A stretch of DNA of 64,000 nucleotides from Desmodesmus armatus (GCA_007449985.2 VIIQ02000189.1:113145-177144); one strand, 5' to 3'. Positions 12,001-24,699 are shown, numbered from the stretch's first letter. The notes: generated from the sequence alone by a model not told the origin. Translations and numbers: made by a program.

Positions 12001-13607
12001 GTCGTGACACGTGGGGGGTGATGGCTGGGTTGTGCTTGCGCTATGGAACACTGTTTTGTGAGTGTGTCCCGTCACACACACATATGTGTGGGTGCGGTCA
12101 TTTTCGAGCCTGACGGCTGTACAGCACATTCGCACCAGTAGGCGCATCATGCCGTGCTGGGTGGCAGTGGTGTTGGTTCCCCAGCGCTTTTTGTGTACAG
12201 TCTCTGACGCCTCCTGCACTACAGGCAGCAGCAAACAAGGCCGCCGCTGGCAGCAGTCAAGTGCCAGTTGCGGCCGACAGCCCGTATTTTTCCACCGTGG
12301 AGTGCTTTTCCCGGCCTAGGCTGTGTGTGCGGGCCTGCATTTTGCGGCAGAGTGTGTGACTGCAGCCCATTTGGCTGCATCTACAGCTCTGCTGATAACT
12401 TGCAGCAGCTTGCGACACTCGGAATGACTGGCAGCAGCTTGCACTATGGCTGTGGGGGTATGGGTGAAGACCGTGGTGTGTGTCTTGCTGCTGGCGGCAT
12501 GCCTGCCTAGTGCCCCACCATTACGGTCACGACGGCACACATTGTTAGCTGCACCTCCCCGGGCGAGGCAGTCTGTAGGATGCATATGATTCACATGCCA
12601 GTTGACGCATCGCTCTTGTCGCCTGCTGCAGCATCAGCAGTGCTGGTGCAACGCGCGTACAGCGCACCACCCACGCCCCACTTCTGCAGTCCCTGCACCC
12701 AATTTGTCCACAGCGACCACCAACAGACAACCGACGGGAGATGTCTTGCTTGTATTGTGTCTTGCTGCACCTGGTGTGAAGCCTAGAAGAAGTCTGACTG
12801 GCTTGTTTGGTTTCAGTGCTGACTTGTGGGATGTGTATATCACGGGGCAGTGCACCTGCGTGCGCACACATGAAAGGGGTTGTGTTTGGTTGCGTGTTGA
12901 TGCTGTCGGTGTGTGCGGGTTGCCACTGCGGCCATGCAGAGCTGCTTCAGGTAGCTGCTCGTGTTTGGACTACGTGCGGTCTTTCTGTAATCCCTTCACA
13001 TGTTCAAAATGGGTCTTGAAGCAAGGTTGGGGATTCTTGGTTGGTGCACCAGACTGGCAATCTGTTACCTCTCACAGACGACACCAGAAAGTGTTTGCAA
13101 AAGCACCAAGGGGAGCCATTTTCAACATCAATGCTTGGTCAAAATGATTTCCTCACCTGTAGCGTAGTGCAACTGCAACACTTCCATCACACCTGGAAGT
13201 GAGATGGGTTTTCACACAATGCACAGGGGGTGAGAGGGGGGAGAAGCTGTACAAGATTGTAGTGGCTATTGTGGCTTGCCGTGTCAACGAAAGGTGTCTG
13301 GTCATCCCTCGTTTCCCAAACGACAAAAAGAAGCAGTGCTTTGTTCTCAAAGCGAAACTCAGCTTTGCACTTGGTCTGTAGCGCTGCTAGCAGTGACGTG
13401 TGCTGTAGTTTGACCAAAGAACTGTGCTGCGGCCTCATAATCATACATTTGTTGTGACATATCATTCGCTTGTTCCTCGCACGATCACGACAAGCAAATC
13501 CCTTTTTTCCTCCAGACAGCAAGACAGTTGCAGCAAGCCAGTCACAGCTTCACATCCTCTGTTGTGACTTACTGCTTGCCTCTTACGTTTTCCATTGCAA
13601 CAACAAC
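9098..13607. other. Long G/T-rich region downstream of the RRM gene, no gene recognised
   Basis: For about 4 kb the plus strand is rich in TGTG, GGTTG and TGCTG words, with few A-rich stretches. No open frame resembles a known protein and I see no convincing splice-linked series. The first TGTAA signals after the RRM stop that I find are at 11503-11507 and about 12988. A very long 3' UTR is possible, as is a separate non-coding transcript. The last few hundred bases before 13608 would hold the promoter and 5' UTR of the stress-protein gene. Confidence 0.5.
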
Positions 13608-16600
13608 ATGCCTCTGGATCTGGAGGCCGAGTTTCTGAAACGCAATCCATGCAAGAAGCTGGTAGTCGGTGTCGCAATAGACGGCAGCACTCTGTCAGAG
13701 AAGGCCTTGCAGGCAGCATGTGGGCTGATCCAGCAAGACAGAGGGGACCGTTTGATCATCCTTCACGTGTCTGACAGCAGGTGAGATGCTGCACATCTGC
13801 TGCTGCAGCACCCAAGCTGCACTGCTGCGCTGGATGCTGGATGCTGCAGTGCTGTGCTGGGGGTCTGATGCTACTGTTGTGCTGGTGTTGCACTGCACTG
13901 GCGACCAACTGCAGCAAGACCTTTTTACCAAGGCATTTGCAGCCAAAGCATCTGGAGAACACCTTCACAAGCAAGGCTTTTGACTTCAAGGTGGGGCAGT
14001 AACACTTGGCAGTCAAATTTGTGTTGTAGATACAAAGCAGTGTTTGCAGTGTTTAGAAGAGGCAGGACACACTTATACACCCCTTCTTCATACCTGTGAG
14101 ATTGACAGCTGCTGCACTTCTTGGACAATCTGCTGTTGTGCTTGATTGTGTTCAAGCCCAAAAATCAGCTCCCGTCTGGGATCAAGGCTGTGCTGGCTGA
14201 TGCAGCAGAAGTGACTGCATGACCCTTGCGTTTGACCCCATGTCACTGCCGGTGCGCACCTGCATGCAGGTCACGAAAGCAGAGTGGGCATGCCAGGACA
14301 AGGGCCCAGGCAGGAGCACCTGTGAGGTCCTGATGGAGCTGGCAGAGGCCAACAACCTGGACCTGCTGGTGGTGGGATCATTCGGACGCAAGGGAGAAAA
14401 GCTGTGAGTGGATCATGGCTCCTGCATCAATGCCCTATTTATTGCAATTGAGCTCAATTGAGCTATAAGCGCTGCTTTTTACTTTGAGTTTTGGAAAGCA
14501 GAGCCAGACACAGTTGGTCGTATGCCCTGAAAGCGCACCTCTCCCCGCTGGGGTTGAGCCAGCGGGAAGAGGTGTGCTTTTGCAGGCCTGCAGGCTAGGG
14601 TGGTCTGTGCATAAGCAGCAACTGCTGCCAGACTTGCCATGATGCCCTGCAGCAGCGCAAAGTGCACAGTAGTGAGGAGGAGGACCCCGGAAGCATGACG
14701 GTTTCTGTCAAGCCAGCGGCTGAGCTTGGCAAGCATCAAGGAGCTCCTGCAAGTTGGCGGCCCCCGCTTGGCCTCAGGAAGCCTGCGCTTTGGCAGCCTC
14801 ACGACAGCAGCTGCAAGCCATGTGCTGGGAGAGAGGAAGGGCCTCAGGCTTACATGCAAGGCGGCATTATCTTGCAGCACATGCTAAACCTTTCAGTACC
14901 ACATTAATCCTGCCCAAGGGTAGCATCGTGATATCATGTGCACAATCTTGACTGCAGCCTGGTCCATGCTTCATGCCATGATGCAGGGATATGCTGGGTA
15001 CTGTCTCCGACTACTCCCTGCGTGAGGGCCACTGCAGCGTGTCCATCGTACGCTCAACAGCAAAGCAGCAGCCCGTCGGCAGCCACCTCTACATGTTTGC
15101 AACAGACGGCAGCAGGGCGGCAGCAGTTGCGTTTGTGGTGCTGTGCAACCAGCTGGTGCGCAAGGGTGACAAGGTGCTGCTAGTCAGCTGCAGCTACGAC
15201 CACAGCACGGCAGGAGCAGACAACTTGAAGGACTACTTGGCGCTGGCAGCAAAGCTGCAGGTACTACGGCCCGTACGCTTGCAGCTTGTGCACTGCAATG
15301 ATGGCATCATTGGCCATGAGCAGTAGATTGCTTTGTGGGGGACTCCGGGGTGTTGTGACTGGACAAAATGTTTGCCCTGCGGGCCAGCTCAGTGACCTAC
15401 CTTGTGACTGGAGGGGGGGGGGGTCGCCTCAATCAACAAAGCATGCCAAACCAGGAAAGTAGATTGAGAGTGACCCATGCTTGTGAGAAGACTGGGCGAG
15501 GTCTGCATCGCATACATTTTCCTGCTGGCCCCAGGTTCCTGTCGAGACCCTGCACTGGCGTCTGGACCGCAACACGACTGTTGCTGACGGGCTGCTGGAG
15601 GCTGCTCGCCTGAAGGAGGCTGACACAGTGGTGTGCGGCATCAGCGGCTACAGGTAGGGGCGTGGCGGGTGTTGGAGATTAAAAAAGCGGCAGCCGCAGC
15701 ACAACAGTCGACTGTTGTCCATAGACTAGTCTATTGTCTCGGACTCACTCCTTGCAGGGTTTGCACGGCCATCAACTGACAGCAATGTGTGACCGTGCCT
15801 GCTGCTGCTTGACCCCGTGCAGTCAGAAGAAGCTTGGTTCTGTGAGTGACGAGCTGACACACAAGGCCACTTGCAACACACTGGTCATCAAGGTGAGAGC
15901 TGAGCCAGGGGGACGGAGGCGGCTGTCATGAGTCTTGTATGAACGATAAAGTAATCACTCATGACAAGTAGGTGGCTGGCAAGGCTACAGCGGCCCTGGC
16001 AGCCATTGTGTTATCCAGGTTGTTTGTGTACTGCCTGCAGCAGCTCCCTGTGAGGCCTTGCAGGAAGGCTGCTGCAACTCACGTGGATTCACTCATCTGG
16101 GTCTCATTTTACCAATCGGCTTGCAAGCCGTTCTGCGTTGCGTTGCGTTGACCTGCCCTGCCTTACATCATTTCATCAAGTGCTTCGGACCTTTGCTTGT
16201 TTACCCTGCGCCCTGTGTTGGCCCCTCCTTCCCCCAACCAGGACAAGTATGAGGTGCTGTCGAACCAGTTTGCCAGTGCAGGCATCAAGGGTCTGTCTGA
16301 CCTCATCAGCCCAGCACACCAGAGGTCAGCCAGCCACGACGGCCTCGGCAGGTGGGTGAACATTGAGCTGTGTGGTTCAGTGCAGAGGTGTTTCATATCA
16401 AAAAAACACCTTTCTCATCTGATGGGGGGAGGGGAGGACCATGGGACTTGAGGTCACTGCTTGACAAGCTATGCTTGGGTTGTCGGCAGCTGAGGGGTGC
16501 CAGAGTCCTGAATCAGGTCACAGTACTGAACACACTCGAGCCACTCATATTCAGCTGTGTTGACCAGACCCCTTACAAACTGTTCTGAACCGGTCTGAGC

Positions 16601-16813
16601 AAGGAACAGCTATAAGCCTGTAAGGATTTTTTGAGGGGGGGGGGGCGCAATCATGAAGGAAACTCAAGGTTCCACAGTGGAGCAGACCGGCGGAAGTAGG
16701 GAGCAAAACAAGGGTTGCCTGACATCACTGTGTTTCTTTGTGCCTGCAGAGTCTCGCGTGGGCTTGACAGACTCTCCGTGGAGCTGAGGGTGAACCCAAA
16801 CAGGGTTCACTAG
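13608..16813 (+). CDS. Tandem universal stress protein (two USP domains)
   Basis: Nine exons with consistent phase: 13608-13780, 13915-13990, 14169-14210, 14270-14403, 14987-15260, 15535-15653, 15823-15892, 16242-16351, 16750-16813 (about 353 aa). Exon 3, only 42 bp, is the least certain. Domain 1 (about 14-165) begins KKLVVGVAIDGSTLSEKALQ. It carries the nucleotide-binding pattern G-2X-G-9X-G(S/T) in VVGSFGRKGEKLDMLGTVSD, so ATP binding is likely. Domain 2 (about 175-310) starts LYMFATDGSRAAAVAFVVLC and has VVCGISGYRSQKKLGSVSDE, with seven rather than nine residues between the second and third Gly, so binding there may be altered. USP proteins are cytosolic stress-response factors acting as dimers. 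A TGTAA signal lies 144 bp after the stop. No targeting peptide is seen. Confidence 0.88.
14447..14462. repeat. 16-bp perfect palindrome in USP intron 4
   Basis: CAATTGAGCTCAATTG is a perfect dyad in the 583-bp intron, just upstream of a stronger hairpin. Confidence 0.7.
14526..14586. repeat. Intronic inverted repeat (hairpin)
   Basis: AAGCGCACCTCTCCCCGCTG (14531-14550) pairs with the complementary arm at 14559-14579 with about two mismatches over 21 bp and a loop of about seven bases. Pairing extends loosely outward. It lies in intron 4 of the stress-protein gene. It could be a decayed foldback element or an RNA hairpin; nothing shows that it is processed. Confidence 0.7.
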
Positions 16814-16956
16814 GCAGCTTGAAGATCAGCACTGCACACTGTGACAGGGTAGGAAGTCAGCACAAGGTATTCAGGTGTATTGATGCGGACAGAACGCGCT
16901 GCAGTTTTTTTGCTGATTTGTCTTTTGTTTGTCGAAGTGGTATGTCTACTTGTGAT

Positions 16957-16961
16957 TGTAA
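16957..16961 (+). terminator. TGTAA polyadenylation signal for the USP gene
   Basis: TGTAA, the usual chlorophycean poly(A) signal, occurs 144 bp after the USP stop. Cleavage would be expected shortly downstream, before the OPR gene start at 17223. Confidence 0.6.
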
Positions 16962-17222
16962 AGGGCCGAAAAGGACCGCGTCAAACAACGTTGACCAGCG
17001 AAGAACACACAAGCGTACCAAGGCAAACTAACAAGTCGTAATGGTCCCCTGCTGTAGGGCAGCACTTATCGAAGCAGTCCGAGGAGCTCTTGTGACCACT
17101 CACTCCGGCAGCAGTAGCACCATCAGCAGCAGCAGCAGCACAATCAGCTGGGACCAGCAGCAGAACATGCTCTTTTAGCTGCAACTTGAGTGGCAGCAAA
17201 GCCTCCTCAGTGTCACTGGGGT

Positions 17223-20200
17223 ATGTTGCCAGCTAGGCCAACAGCCCTAGATGCGCTGCTGCACATACCTCACAATCAGCAGGTAGCAGGGATGGGCCTC
17301 AGAGCAGCAGTGCAGCAGCTTCAAAGCAGAAAAAGCTCAACGAAGCACACACAGCTGCGCATACAGCCCTTGCGGAACGCAGTTGTGCTGCATGCAGTGC
17401 TGGAAAGGCACTCTGCAGCAGCAGCGACTGCTGAGCTTCGGCCCCACACCACACCACAGGCCTTCTATATGTCAGGCATGCAGGATGGCACGCAACAACA
17501 GCAGCAGCATGATGCCACATCGCTTGCTCAGAGCAGCTTGAGGCACAGGCTACTGCAACGCCCTAGCAGAGGCGCCTTACAGACACCGCAGCAGCAGCAG
17601 CAGCAGCAGCAGCAGGGCCCAGCATATCAGCAGGCACCAACAGCAGGCCCCCAGGAGCCAGAATTGCAAGCTGCTGCTGCTGCCGCTGCTGCTCAGTCAC
17701 CAGCAGCACCCAGCCCTCCCGCGGAGCTTGCATCAGCATCAGCAGGTGGCCAGCAGACGGCTAGGGAGCTGCTGTTTGACGAGATCGCTGCTGCGACCAG
17801 CCTGCACCAGCTGCAGCAGCTGTTTCCGCGCGTTGCTGCTGTTGGCCTGCCAGAGCTGACTACAGTACTGCTGCTGCAGGCGGTACGGGTGGTGCGCAGT
17901 GGTGAGGCTGCCTGTTTGGTGCCTGTCCTGCAGCCCTGGGCCCAGCAGCACAGCCGTACACGACAGCAGGGTGTACCAGTGCAGCAGCAGCAGCAGCAGC
18001 AGGAGCAAGGGCTTCAACAGCAGCTGTGGCAGCAGCCGCAGCAGGACAGCGGGAGGCAGCAGAAGCAGCAGCAGCACCTGGAGCAGCAGTGGCAGCAGCC
18101 CCGGCGGCAAGGGCTGCAGCATGAGCAGCTTTTACAGCAGCGGCAGCAGCAGCAGCAGCAGCATGAGCAGCTCCAACTGCAGCAGCAGCAGGAGCAGCAC
18201 CAGCAGGAGGGGCATGCTGGCGCAGGCAGTGCTGAGCTGCAGCAGCTGCTGGCGAGTGTGAATGTGCTGCTAGGCCGGCAGTGCCCCATGCTGCAGTTTC
18301 AGCACATCTCTGGAGTACTGTGGGCCTGGTCCCAGGTAGGGCAGTTGTGAGGGCCCTTCACAGTAAAACATATTCATAGGCTACAGAACATGACTCCACA
18401 CTCTTTGACAAGCAGCGCCGCAGCTGAATTGCATCTTCATGCTGTTGCTTTGGTCTGGGGGCAGTCTGGCGCCACACTGAGTGCTCCTGCAACTGTGGTG
18501 GCTGTTTTGTCTGCATGTCACAGCATGTCTTACTGCCCCAGTCCCTGCCCTGCCAGGCATGTTGCTCAGTTGGTCTTGTGCGGACTTGTGATGCCGTGTG
18601 CTGTGTGTCTGTCATGATTTATCTGCAGTTGGGCTGGCGCCCTGCTGAGGGTCAGGCTGGCATAGGGCTCAGAAGCATACTTAGGCGGCTGATTGAATGC
18701 CCCGTGCAAAGAGAGACATCAGGTGGGCACTGAAACAGCAGCCTGACCCTGGGGGTAAAGGGCGGCATGATGGGAGGTGCCAGCAACAAGGCAGTAATCA
18801 GCAGCATGAACAGTCATCTTTCTAGCTTTCCCTTGGCACCCCAGGAAATTTTGAAGACCGCTGCCGGCAGCTGTGTGTGCTGACATGCTGCTGTCATTAT
18901 CATGCTGTTGGTGCATAGCTGCTGTGCTAGGTGCTCTCTTCTAGTGTGCTTTGCTTGACCGCCTGAACAGCAGCATAGCTAGCAATTCTGCTTGACCAGA
19001 AGCTCTTGCTGTATGCAAAACCATAGCTTCCATAGCTCTGTGGCAGTTCTGCTTCCAGGCTGCCTTCACTTACCATCCCCATGTTCCCGCCTTTGCTGTT
19101 GCATGCTGCAGGCCAGTACAGCCAAGTAGGACCACAGCTTGCTCGCGCCATAGTGGGCTGCGCTACGCTGAACATCAAAGACCCCGCAGTGTGGCAGAAG
19201 CTGCACAGCATCACACAGGCTGCAGCTCAGCTACTGCAGCAGCGGGAGCTGGCACTGTGTGCCTGGGGCATGGCTCGCAGCCGCATGCCCCTCACAACAC
19301 ACAGCATAGCAGCCTGGAGCGCTCTCCTGCAGAGGGCGCAGGACATAACAGCAGCTGCAGGGGTCGGGGCGGGTGCGGGGTTTGATCGAGTCGCTGCTCT
19401 CAACCTGTCCTGGGCTGTGCTGGTGGCAAGGGTGGCTCACTTGTGTCCTGCTAGCTGGCTAGGTGTGTTGGTGCAGCAGGCGCTGGGGCCTAGCTACCAG
19501 GCATGGCTGCAGCAGCAGCAGGACTGGCAGCAGGGCACAGCTGGGGTGACTCGCAGCACCAGCAGCAGCGGCAGGAACATGGCGCAGCTTACTCCAGCGC
19601 TGTCTGCACCAGCAGCATCTGCTGGGGTGTCAGCTGCTGCTGTGGGTCGTGCTGGCAGTAGCGCTGATGCTGATGGTGGAGCAGTGTCAGACTTGCTGCC
19701 GCAGGAGCTGTGCTGCCTTTACTGGACCCTCGCAGCAGCAGCCAAGCAGCAGCAGGCCATCCTAGACAGCCCCAGCACACATCATGATAAGGCCACAGCA
19801 GCAGCAGCACCTGCAGGACCCATGCAGCAGGAGGGCAGAGGCCGGGCTGCCTTGACAGCGTTGGAAAAGCAGCAGCTGGCGCACTTGCAGCAGCAGTGGT
19901 GCTGCGATGTGGCTATAGTGCTGCATGATCAGCAGCTGCAAGGATACCTTGCTGCAGCAGTGGTACAGCAGCTGCCGGTGCTGCATCCCCAGCACGTTTC
20001 TCAGCTGGCTCGCACAGCTGCTGTCCTGCACCAGCAGCATGGTACTGGTGCACCGGCAATAAGAGCTGCGGTGGGAGCTGCTAGTGCAGTAGCTGCTGCT
20101 TCTGCAGCAGCTAGGGGTGCTGAGAGTGACGGCAGCAGGAGAGTTCGTGAGCAGCTTGGTGTGGCGCTCTTGCAGCAGATCTGGGAGAGGGTGCTGCAAG

Positions 20201-23200
20201 ATGCACGCAGCAACAGGCTTGAAGGCTACAGGCTCTCAGATATCTGCATGCTGCTGCAGTCAGTTGCAGCCATGCAGCACCATCTCCAGCACCAACAACA
20301 GCAGCAGGGCGACAGAGCAGCAGCTGCACTCCCTGCAGTAGCTGCTGATGTCATCGCTGCAGTTATGCAGCGGGTGCAGTCAGCACATCCATCCGAGCTG
20401 CATCCACGTACTGCAACGCTGCTGCTGCATGAGCTTGCAGTGCTTTGCAGAGCAGCGAACCGAGGTGGTCCCAGCATCCTTCAGGCAGCTGTGTCAGCTG
20501 CTGCTGCCGGTGTGGTGGTGCGGTTGTCACATGCCACATGTGCCGCTGGGGGCCTAGCTCATCTTAGGGATAAGGAGCTTGTGCTGGCAGCAGTAGCAGC
20601 AGGGCAGCTGGCCTCAGCACAAGCAGCTACAACCCCCAACCAGCAGCTCCTGCCGCCTAGCAGCGACAGCAGCGGACGCCCCAGCAGTCAAAGCCGTGTC
20701 CTGCAGTTGCTCCTGCAGCAGCTAGCACTGCCCCTAGCAGCAGTCGCACCCAGCTTGAAGCTACGCTCGCTGGCCAACGTGGCTTGTGCGTATGCAGCTG
20801 CTGGGCAGAGCCCTCCGGAGCTCTTTGATGCAGTAGCAGATGCTGTGCAGGACAGCGGTGTGCTGCATCGAGGCAGCAGCTGGGCCCTTGCCAGGACTCT
20901 GGCAGCATATGCAGCAGTGGGTTATGTTGATGAGGGGCTGTTTGGGGCTGTGGCAGATGCCCTGCTGCCTCGGCTGCGTGCTGGGACCCTTAGGCCCCGT
21001 GTGGTGGCTAAGCTTGCTGCTGCACTCGCTGCGGGAGGGTATCATGATGCAGCGGTGTTCCAAGAAGTTGCAGCTGCTGTGCTGGCAGCAGCTGGCAGAG
21101 GCACCAAGCCGGTGCCTGCACAGGCCAAACCAGTAGCACCTTCAGCAGCAGTCAGCACAGCGGCAGCACTGCCACCACCGACACATGAGCTGGAAGCTTC
21201 AGGGTCGATGGCACAGCGGCGGCCCCTCCCTGCTCCGGTGGCAGTTCCTGTCATGCCTGTGTATGCTGCCCAAGATGTGTCCAACTTGTCTTGGGCCCTT
21301 GCAACTGCAGGGTTCAAAGCAGTTGAGCCTTTCAAGGTTTTGGCTGCTGTGGGTGAGCAGCAGATGCTCTGCATGAGCACCAGCCAGATGGCTAACCTAT
21401 TGTGGGGCTGCGCAGTAGCAGGTGTGAAGAGGTCGTCGCTCCTGGCAGCAGCAGCCACCCACCTCACGCAGCCAACAGCAGCAGCAGATAGCACTGGTGG
21501 ATGCAGCCGGCTGGCAGGTGCGAGTGCCTCTGACGTGGCCACCATCGCATGGTCGCTCACAAAGCTGGGTGTGTGTGACCGGGGTGTGATGGCAGAGTGT
21601 GTGAGGCACTTCTTGGCCCGCAGGCAGCACTACTCCCCAGGGGATGCAGCAGGCTTGGCTTGCGCCCTGGCATGGAGCAACACTCCATCATGGGTATTGC
21701 TGCCAACAGGGTCCCAAGCCTTGGCAGGCAAGCCTGGCCAGCACAGCAGGGGCGTGGACGAGCACGCCGGTGCGGGGAGCAACAGCAGCAGGATTGGCAG
21801 TGGCGGGAGCAGCAGGCAGCAGGGGCGTGAGGTGGTGTCAGCACGGGATGTGCTGGGGCAGTTGCTGGGTGTGTGTGGGAGTGACGTGGATGCGCTGAGC
21901 CCGCAGCAGCTGGCCAGCATGGGTCTCGTGCAGGCAGCCCTGCAGGCCGGCTGCATAGCAGACCATGGTGGGGAGGGACTTGCGGCGGACACCTACGCTG
22001 ATGGCACTGGCAGCAGCGGCAGCAGTAGTGTCAGGGACAGCAGTGGCAGTGGTTTTGCGGGCAGTGGGGGTGTGGCGGGTGGTGCTTTCTATCAGCAGCT
22101 GTGGCCAAATGTGGCATCTTGGGGCCTACAGCCTTTTCTGCTGCTGACGGGGTCAAGCTGCTGTGGGCCAGCCTGCTGACGGCTGGACTGCAGCAGCACC
22201 AGCAGTTGACGGCAGGCCCAGCTGTGAAGGGAGTGGATGCTACCAAAGCCAAGCTGTTGGGAGCAGGTAGGTGCTAACTTATGCTGAGATACACTGCTCC
22301 TGAACCACAGATCACTGCCCCAGATGCCATCAACCAAGCTCTACATTTGACCCTGTACCCAGCAGCTTCTGCTCGGACAATGTTGACTCCTCACAAGTCT
22401 GGTGCACCTACAGTTGACCAACGCCCGTCGCTTGCCCGACGCGCCTCCCGTGTGCTGCGTTTGCAGGTGCTCGGGCCCTCGTGCACCAAACAGCAGCAGT
22501 TTGCAGCAGCCAGTTGGGCCAGCAGGTGCTGAAAGCCATTCACGCCCTCAACCTCCCAGCACACCCCGCCATCCAGCCACAGCAGCCTGCTGCTGCTACC
22601 ATTCAGCGCCGAGGCAGCAGCTCTGCCACAGTCACCGCCGCTGCCGCTGCAGCAGCAGCTGCTGCCGTCACAGCAGCCTTAGCCGCGCCCAGCAGTGGCC
22701 GCACCAGCAGCAGCAGTGGTGGCGGTAGCGGTGGCAGTGACGACAAGCCATGGCAGCGCTTGGGGCCTGAGGTCACTGCTCAGTTACTGGGACACATCGT
22801 CATAGGTGTTCCTGCAGCGCTGGTGCAGGCAGTCAGCACACAGTTGCATGAGGGCGGTCCCCAGCACACGCATGGTGAGCATCCTCCTGCAGCAGCTGCA
22901 GGACAGCAGCAGTCAATGAGTGGGGAAGGACCAGCAGGAGTTGCTTCTACTGGTGGCCAGGTGCCCCTGCTGCTGCATCTGGTGGCTGCCACAGATATCT
23001 GTGGACCTGTGCATGGGGGTGCTGCTGCAGCAGAGCAGCAGGGTTTGCTTGCAGCAGCTGGACAGCAGGGTTTTGTTGAGGCCAGGCCGCAGCTGCTGGG
23101 CTGGCATGCAGTGGTGGGTGGTGCTGTCCTGCAGCAGCAGCCACACTACGTAGGGGTTGTGCTGACGCAGCTAGAGTGGGAGGCCTGGGGTGGGCAGCAG

Positions 23201-23266
23201 ACGATGAAGCTGCATGAGCTGCTAGCACAAGTTGCTGCAGCCTCGCAGTTGCGTGAGGCATCATGA
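17223..23266 (+). CDS. Large OPR-repeat protein with RAP-like C-terminus
   Basis: Inferred exons: 17223-18335, 18629-18722, 19112 to about 22266, 22467-23266; phases join. ATG 17223 is the first in frame. The N-terminus, basic and Ser/Gln-rich without acids (QLQSRKSSTKHTQLRIQPL), resembles a chloroplast or mitochondrial transit peptide. Gln runs occupy residues about 120-330. OPR-like helical repeats follow: ISGVLWAWSQVG, LRSLANVACAYAAAG, VSNLSWALATAGF, SQMANLLWGCAVAGV, DVATIAWSLTKLGV. The C-terminal 75 residues (PQLLGWHAVVGGAVLQQQPH, then LTQLEWEAWGGQQTMKLHEL) fit a degenerate RAP domain. OPR/RAP proteins bind organellar transcripts and promote processing or translation; the target cannot be read from sequence. 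Near 22080-22140 the frame shifts: either a 54-bp intron (about 22081-22133) or an indel. Confidence 0.82.
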
Positions 23267-23489
23267 ATATTGTATGCACACTGTTGAACCTGATGTGTCC
23301 TGTACGCAGTGTCGCACTGCATCCTGGGCACGGTCCTGTGCACGCAGGCCTTTGTCAGGGGTGGTCTGTGTAGTATTTTGCTTGTTTGCTTGGAACGTGC
23401 TACTTGCATTTGCTGCTGTTAGGCCCACATGCCCCTGTGTAGTTCAGTCAGCACGGCAGGCTGCAAGGCTGTACATCATCACTGCACAT

Positions 23490-23494
23490 TGTAA
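23490..23494 (+). terminator. TGTAA polyadenylation signal for the OPR gene
   Basis: TGTAA lies 224 bp after the OPR-gene stop and directly abuts the left end of the TIR element at 23496. Confidence 0.55.
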
Positions 23495-23495
23495 C

Positions 23496-24602
23496 ATAGA
23501 ACGTCTAACGCCCGGCTGGCGTCAGTACTGCAACGACCTCGGCTTTTTATTGCATCGACCTCTTTAGAGGAAGATGCTGATGAGCCGGTCAGGACACCAC
23601 CCCCCCTGCAGGGGGGGGTGGGGGAGGTCAATACGGAAGGAACAAGTCGCCGGTTGCTGACCAGGCCCGGTCCAAGCTTATGTTTGATCATCAAAGAAGA
23701 CAAAATCACATCGCTATCACAGCAGCGCGGCGTTGATCGAGCAGACGAAGTTGAAGCTGGTCGCTGTGGAGTGCGATTGAGCATCCCTACTGACAAAAGT
23801 CTTGAAATTGGCTGTTGTTCATGCTGAAGGTGTTAGTTCGGCGAGATCGCAGCTGGTTGCTAGTATTTTCAGGTAGTACACCGAAGTTTTTCTCTGCGAC
23901 ATTAGTCCTGCATGTCAGTCCAAGGTACGTGACTTTGGTAAATGTATCTTCGTTGACTATGACTGAAGTGAAAGGGAAGCATGTCAATGGTGCAGTACTG
24001 TGTGCAACGAAGTGCAGCAGCAGCAGGATAAATGCCAGACGTATAGTCACGTAGCACGTAGTAGACGCTTGAAAGATTTCAAGGGTCCATCCGAAGACTG
24101 TCACTCGGCTGGTCACCACATCCCGGGTCGCAGCGGCCCACCGCTTCTTATCGTTACTTGGTAGTTTTACTTAATTTACGTTACTCCATGCGATCATCTG
24201 CACGGGATCTATCATGATCTGCACAAGGCCCTGTGACGAATGCGACCAAGGCAGGCCATTCCCCTCCTAGGAGGGCGGAACCCAGCGGCTGATACAGAGC
24301 AAAACACAGCTTCTACAGCACTACACATTGCACAGCATGCCCCACGTCCTTCAGCTGGTCTGCAGAACACAGTGCCCATGCAGCAGCAAGCAGTGCATCC
24401 GTGCTGCTGCTCTGAGCCATTTGTCTGTGCATAATTGCTGCGACGCTGGAAACTGGTTGAGGGGCATACAACGCTTGCCATGACGGCCGCTGGGATTTTT
24501 GCACAGAGCACACGCAGATCCCTCAGCTGGCAAGCCACCCCCCCCCCCCCCCCAAGAGAGGTCGATGCCGCACTGACGCCAGCTGGGCGTTAGACGTTCT
24601 AT
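23496..24602. mobile_element. TIR-bounded non-autonomous element (about 1.1 kb)
   Basis: The left end 23496-23540 and the right end 24558-24602 are inverted repeats differing at 4 of 45 positions; both start ATAGAACGTCTAACGCCC. The interior has no protein that I recognise, is richer in A/T than its surroundings in part (23780-24200), and contains a C/G palindrome at 23600-23630. No target-site duplication is evident at the tips (AAC on the left, GGG on the right). Best explained as a MITE-like or decayed DNA transposon; two independent solo insertions in opposite orientation are the alternative. Confidence 0.65.
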
Positions 24603-24699
24603 GGGTATGTGGCACACCTGTACCGTGGCTGTGCAAATCGCCTTGCGCCATATCATGACAAGCACACTATGTTGAAGTTGACTTCGGCACTGTTGTAGC

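Noticed and set aside
14479..14907. Opposing open frames in a USP intron (133 aa minus, 81 aa plus)
   Set aside because: Both lie wholly within an intron fixed by phase-matched exons, and neither shows recognisable domains.
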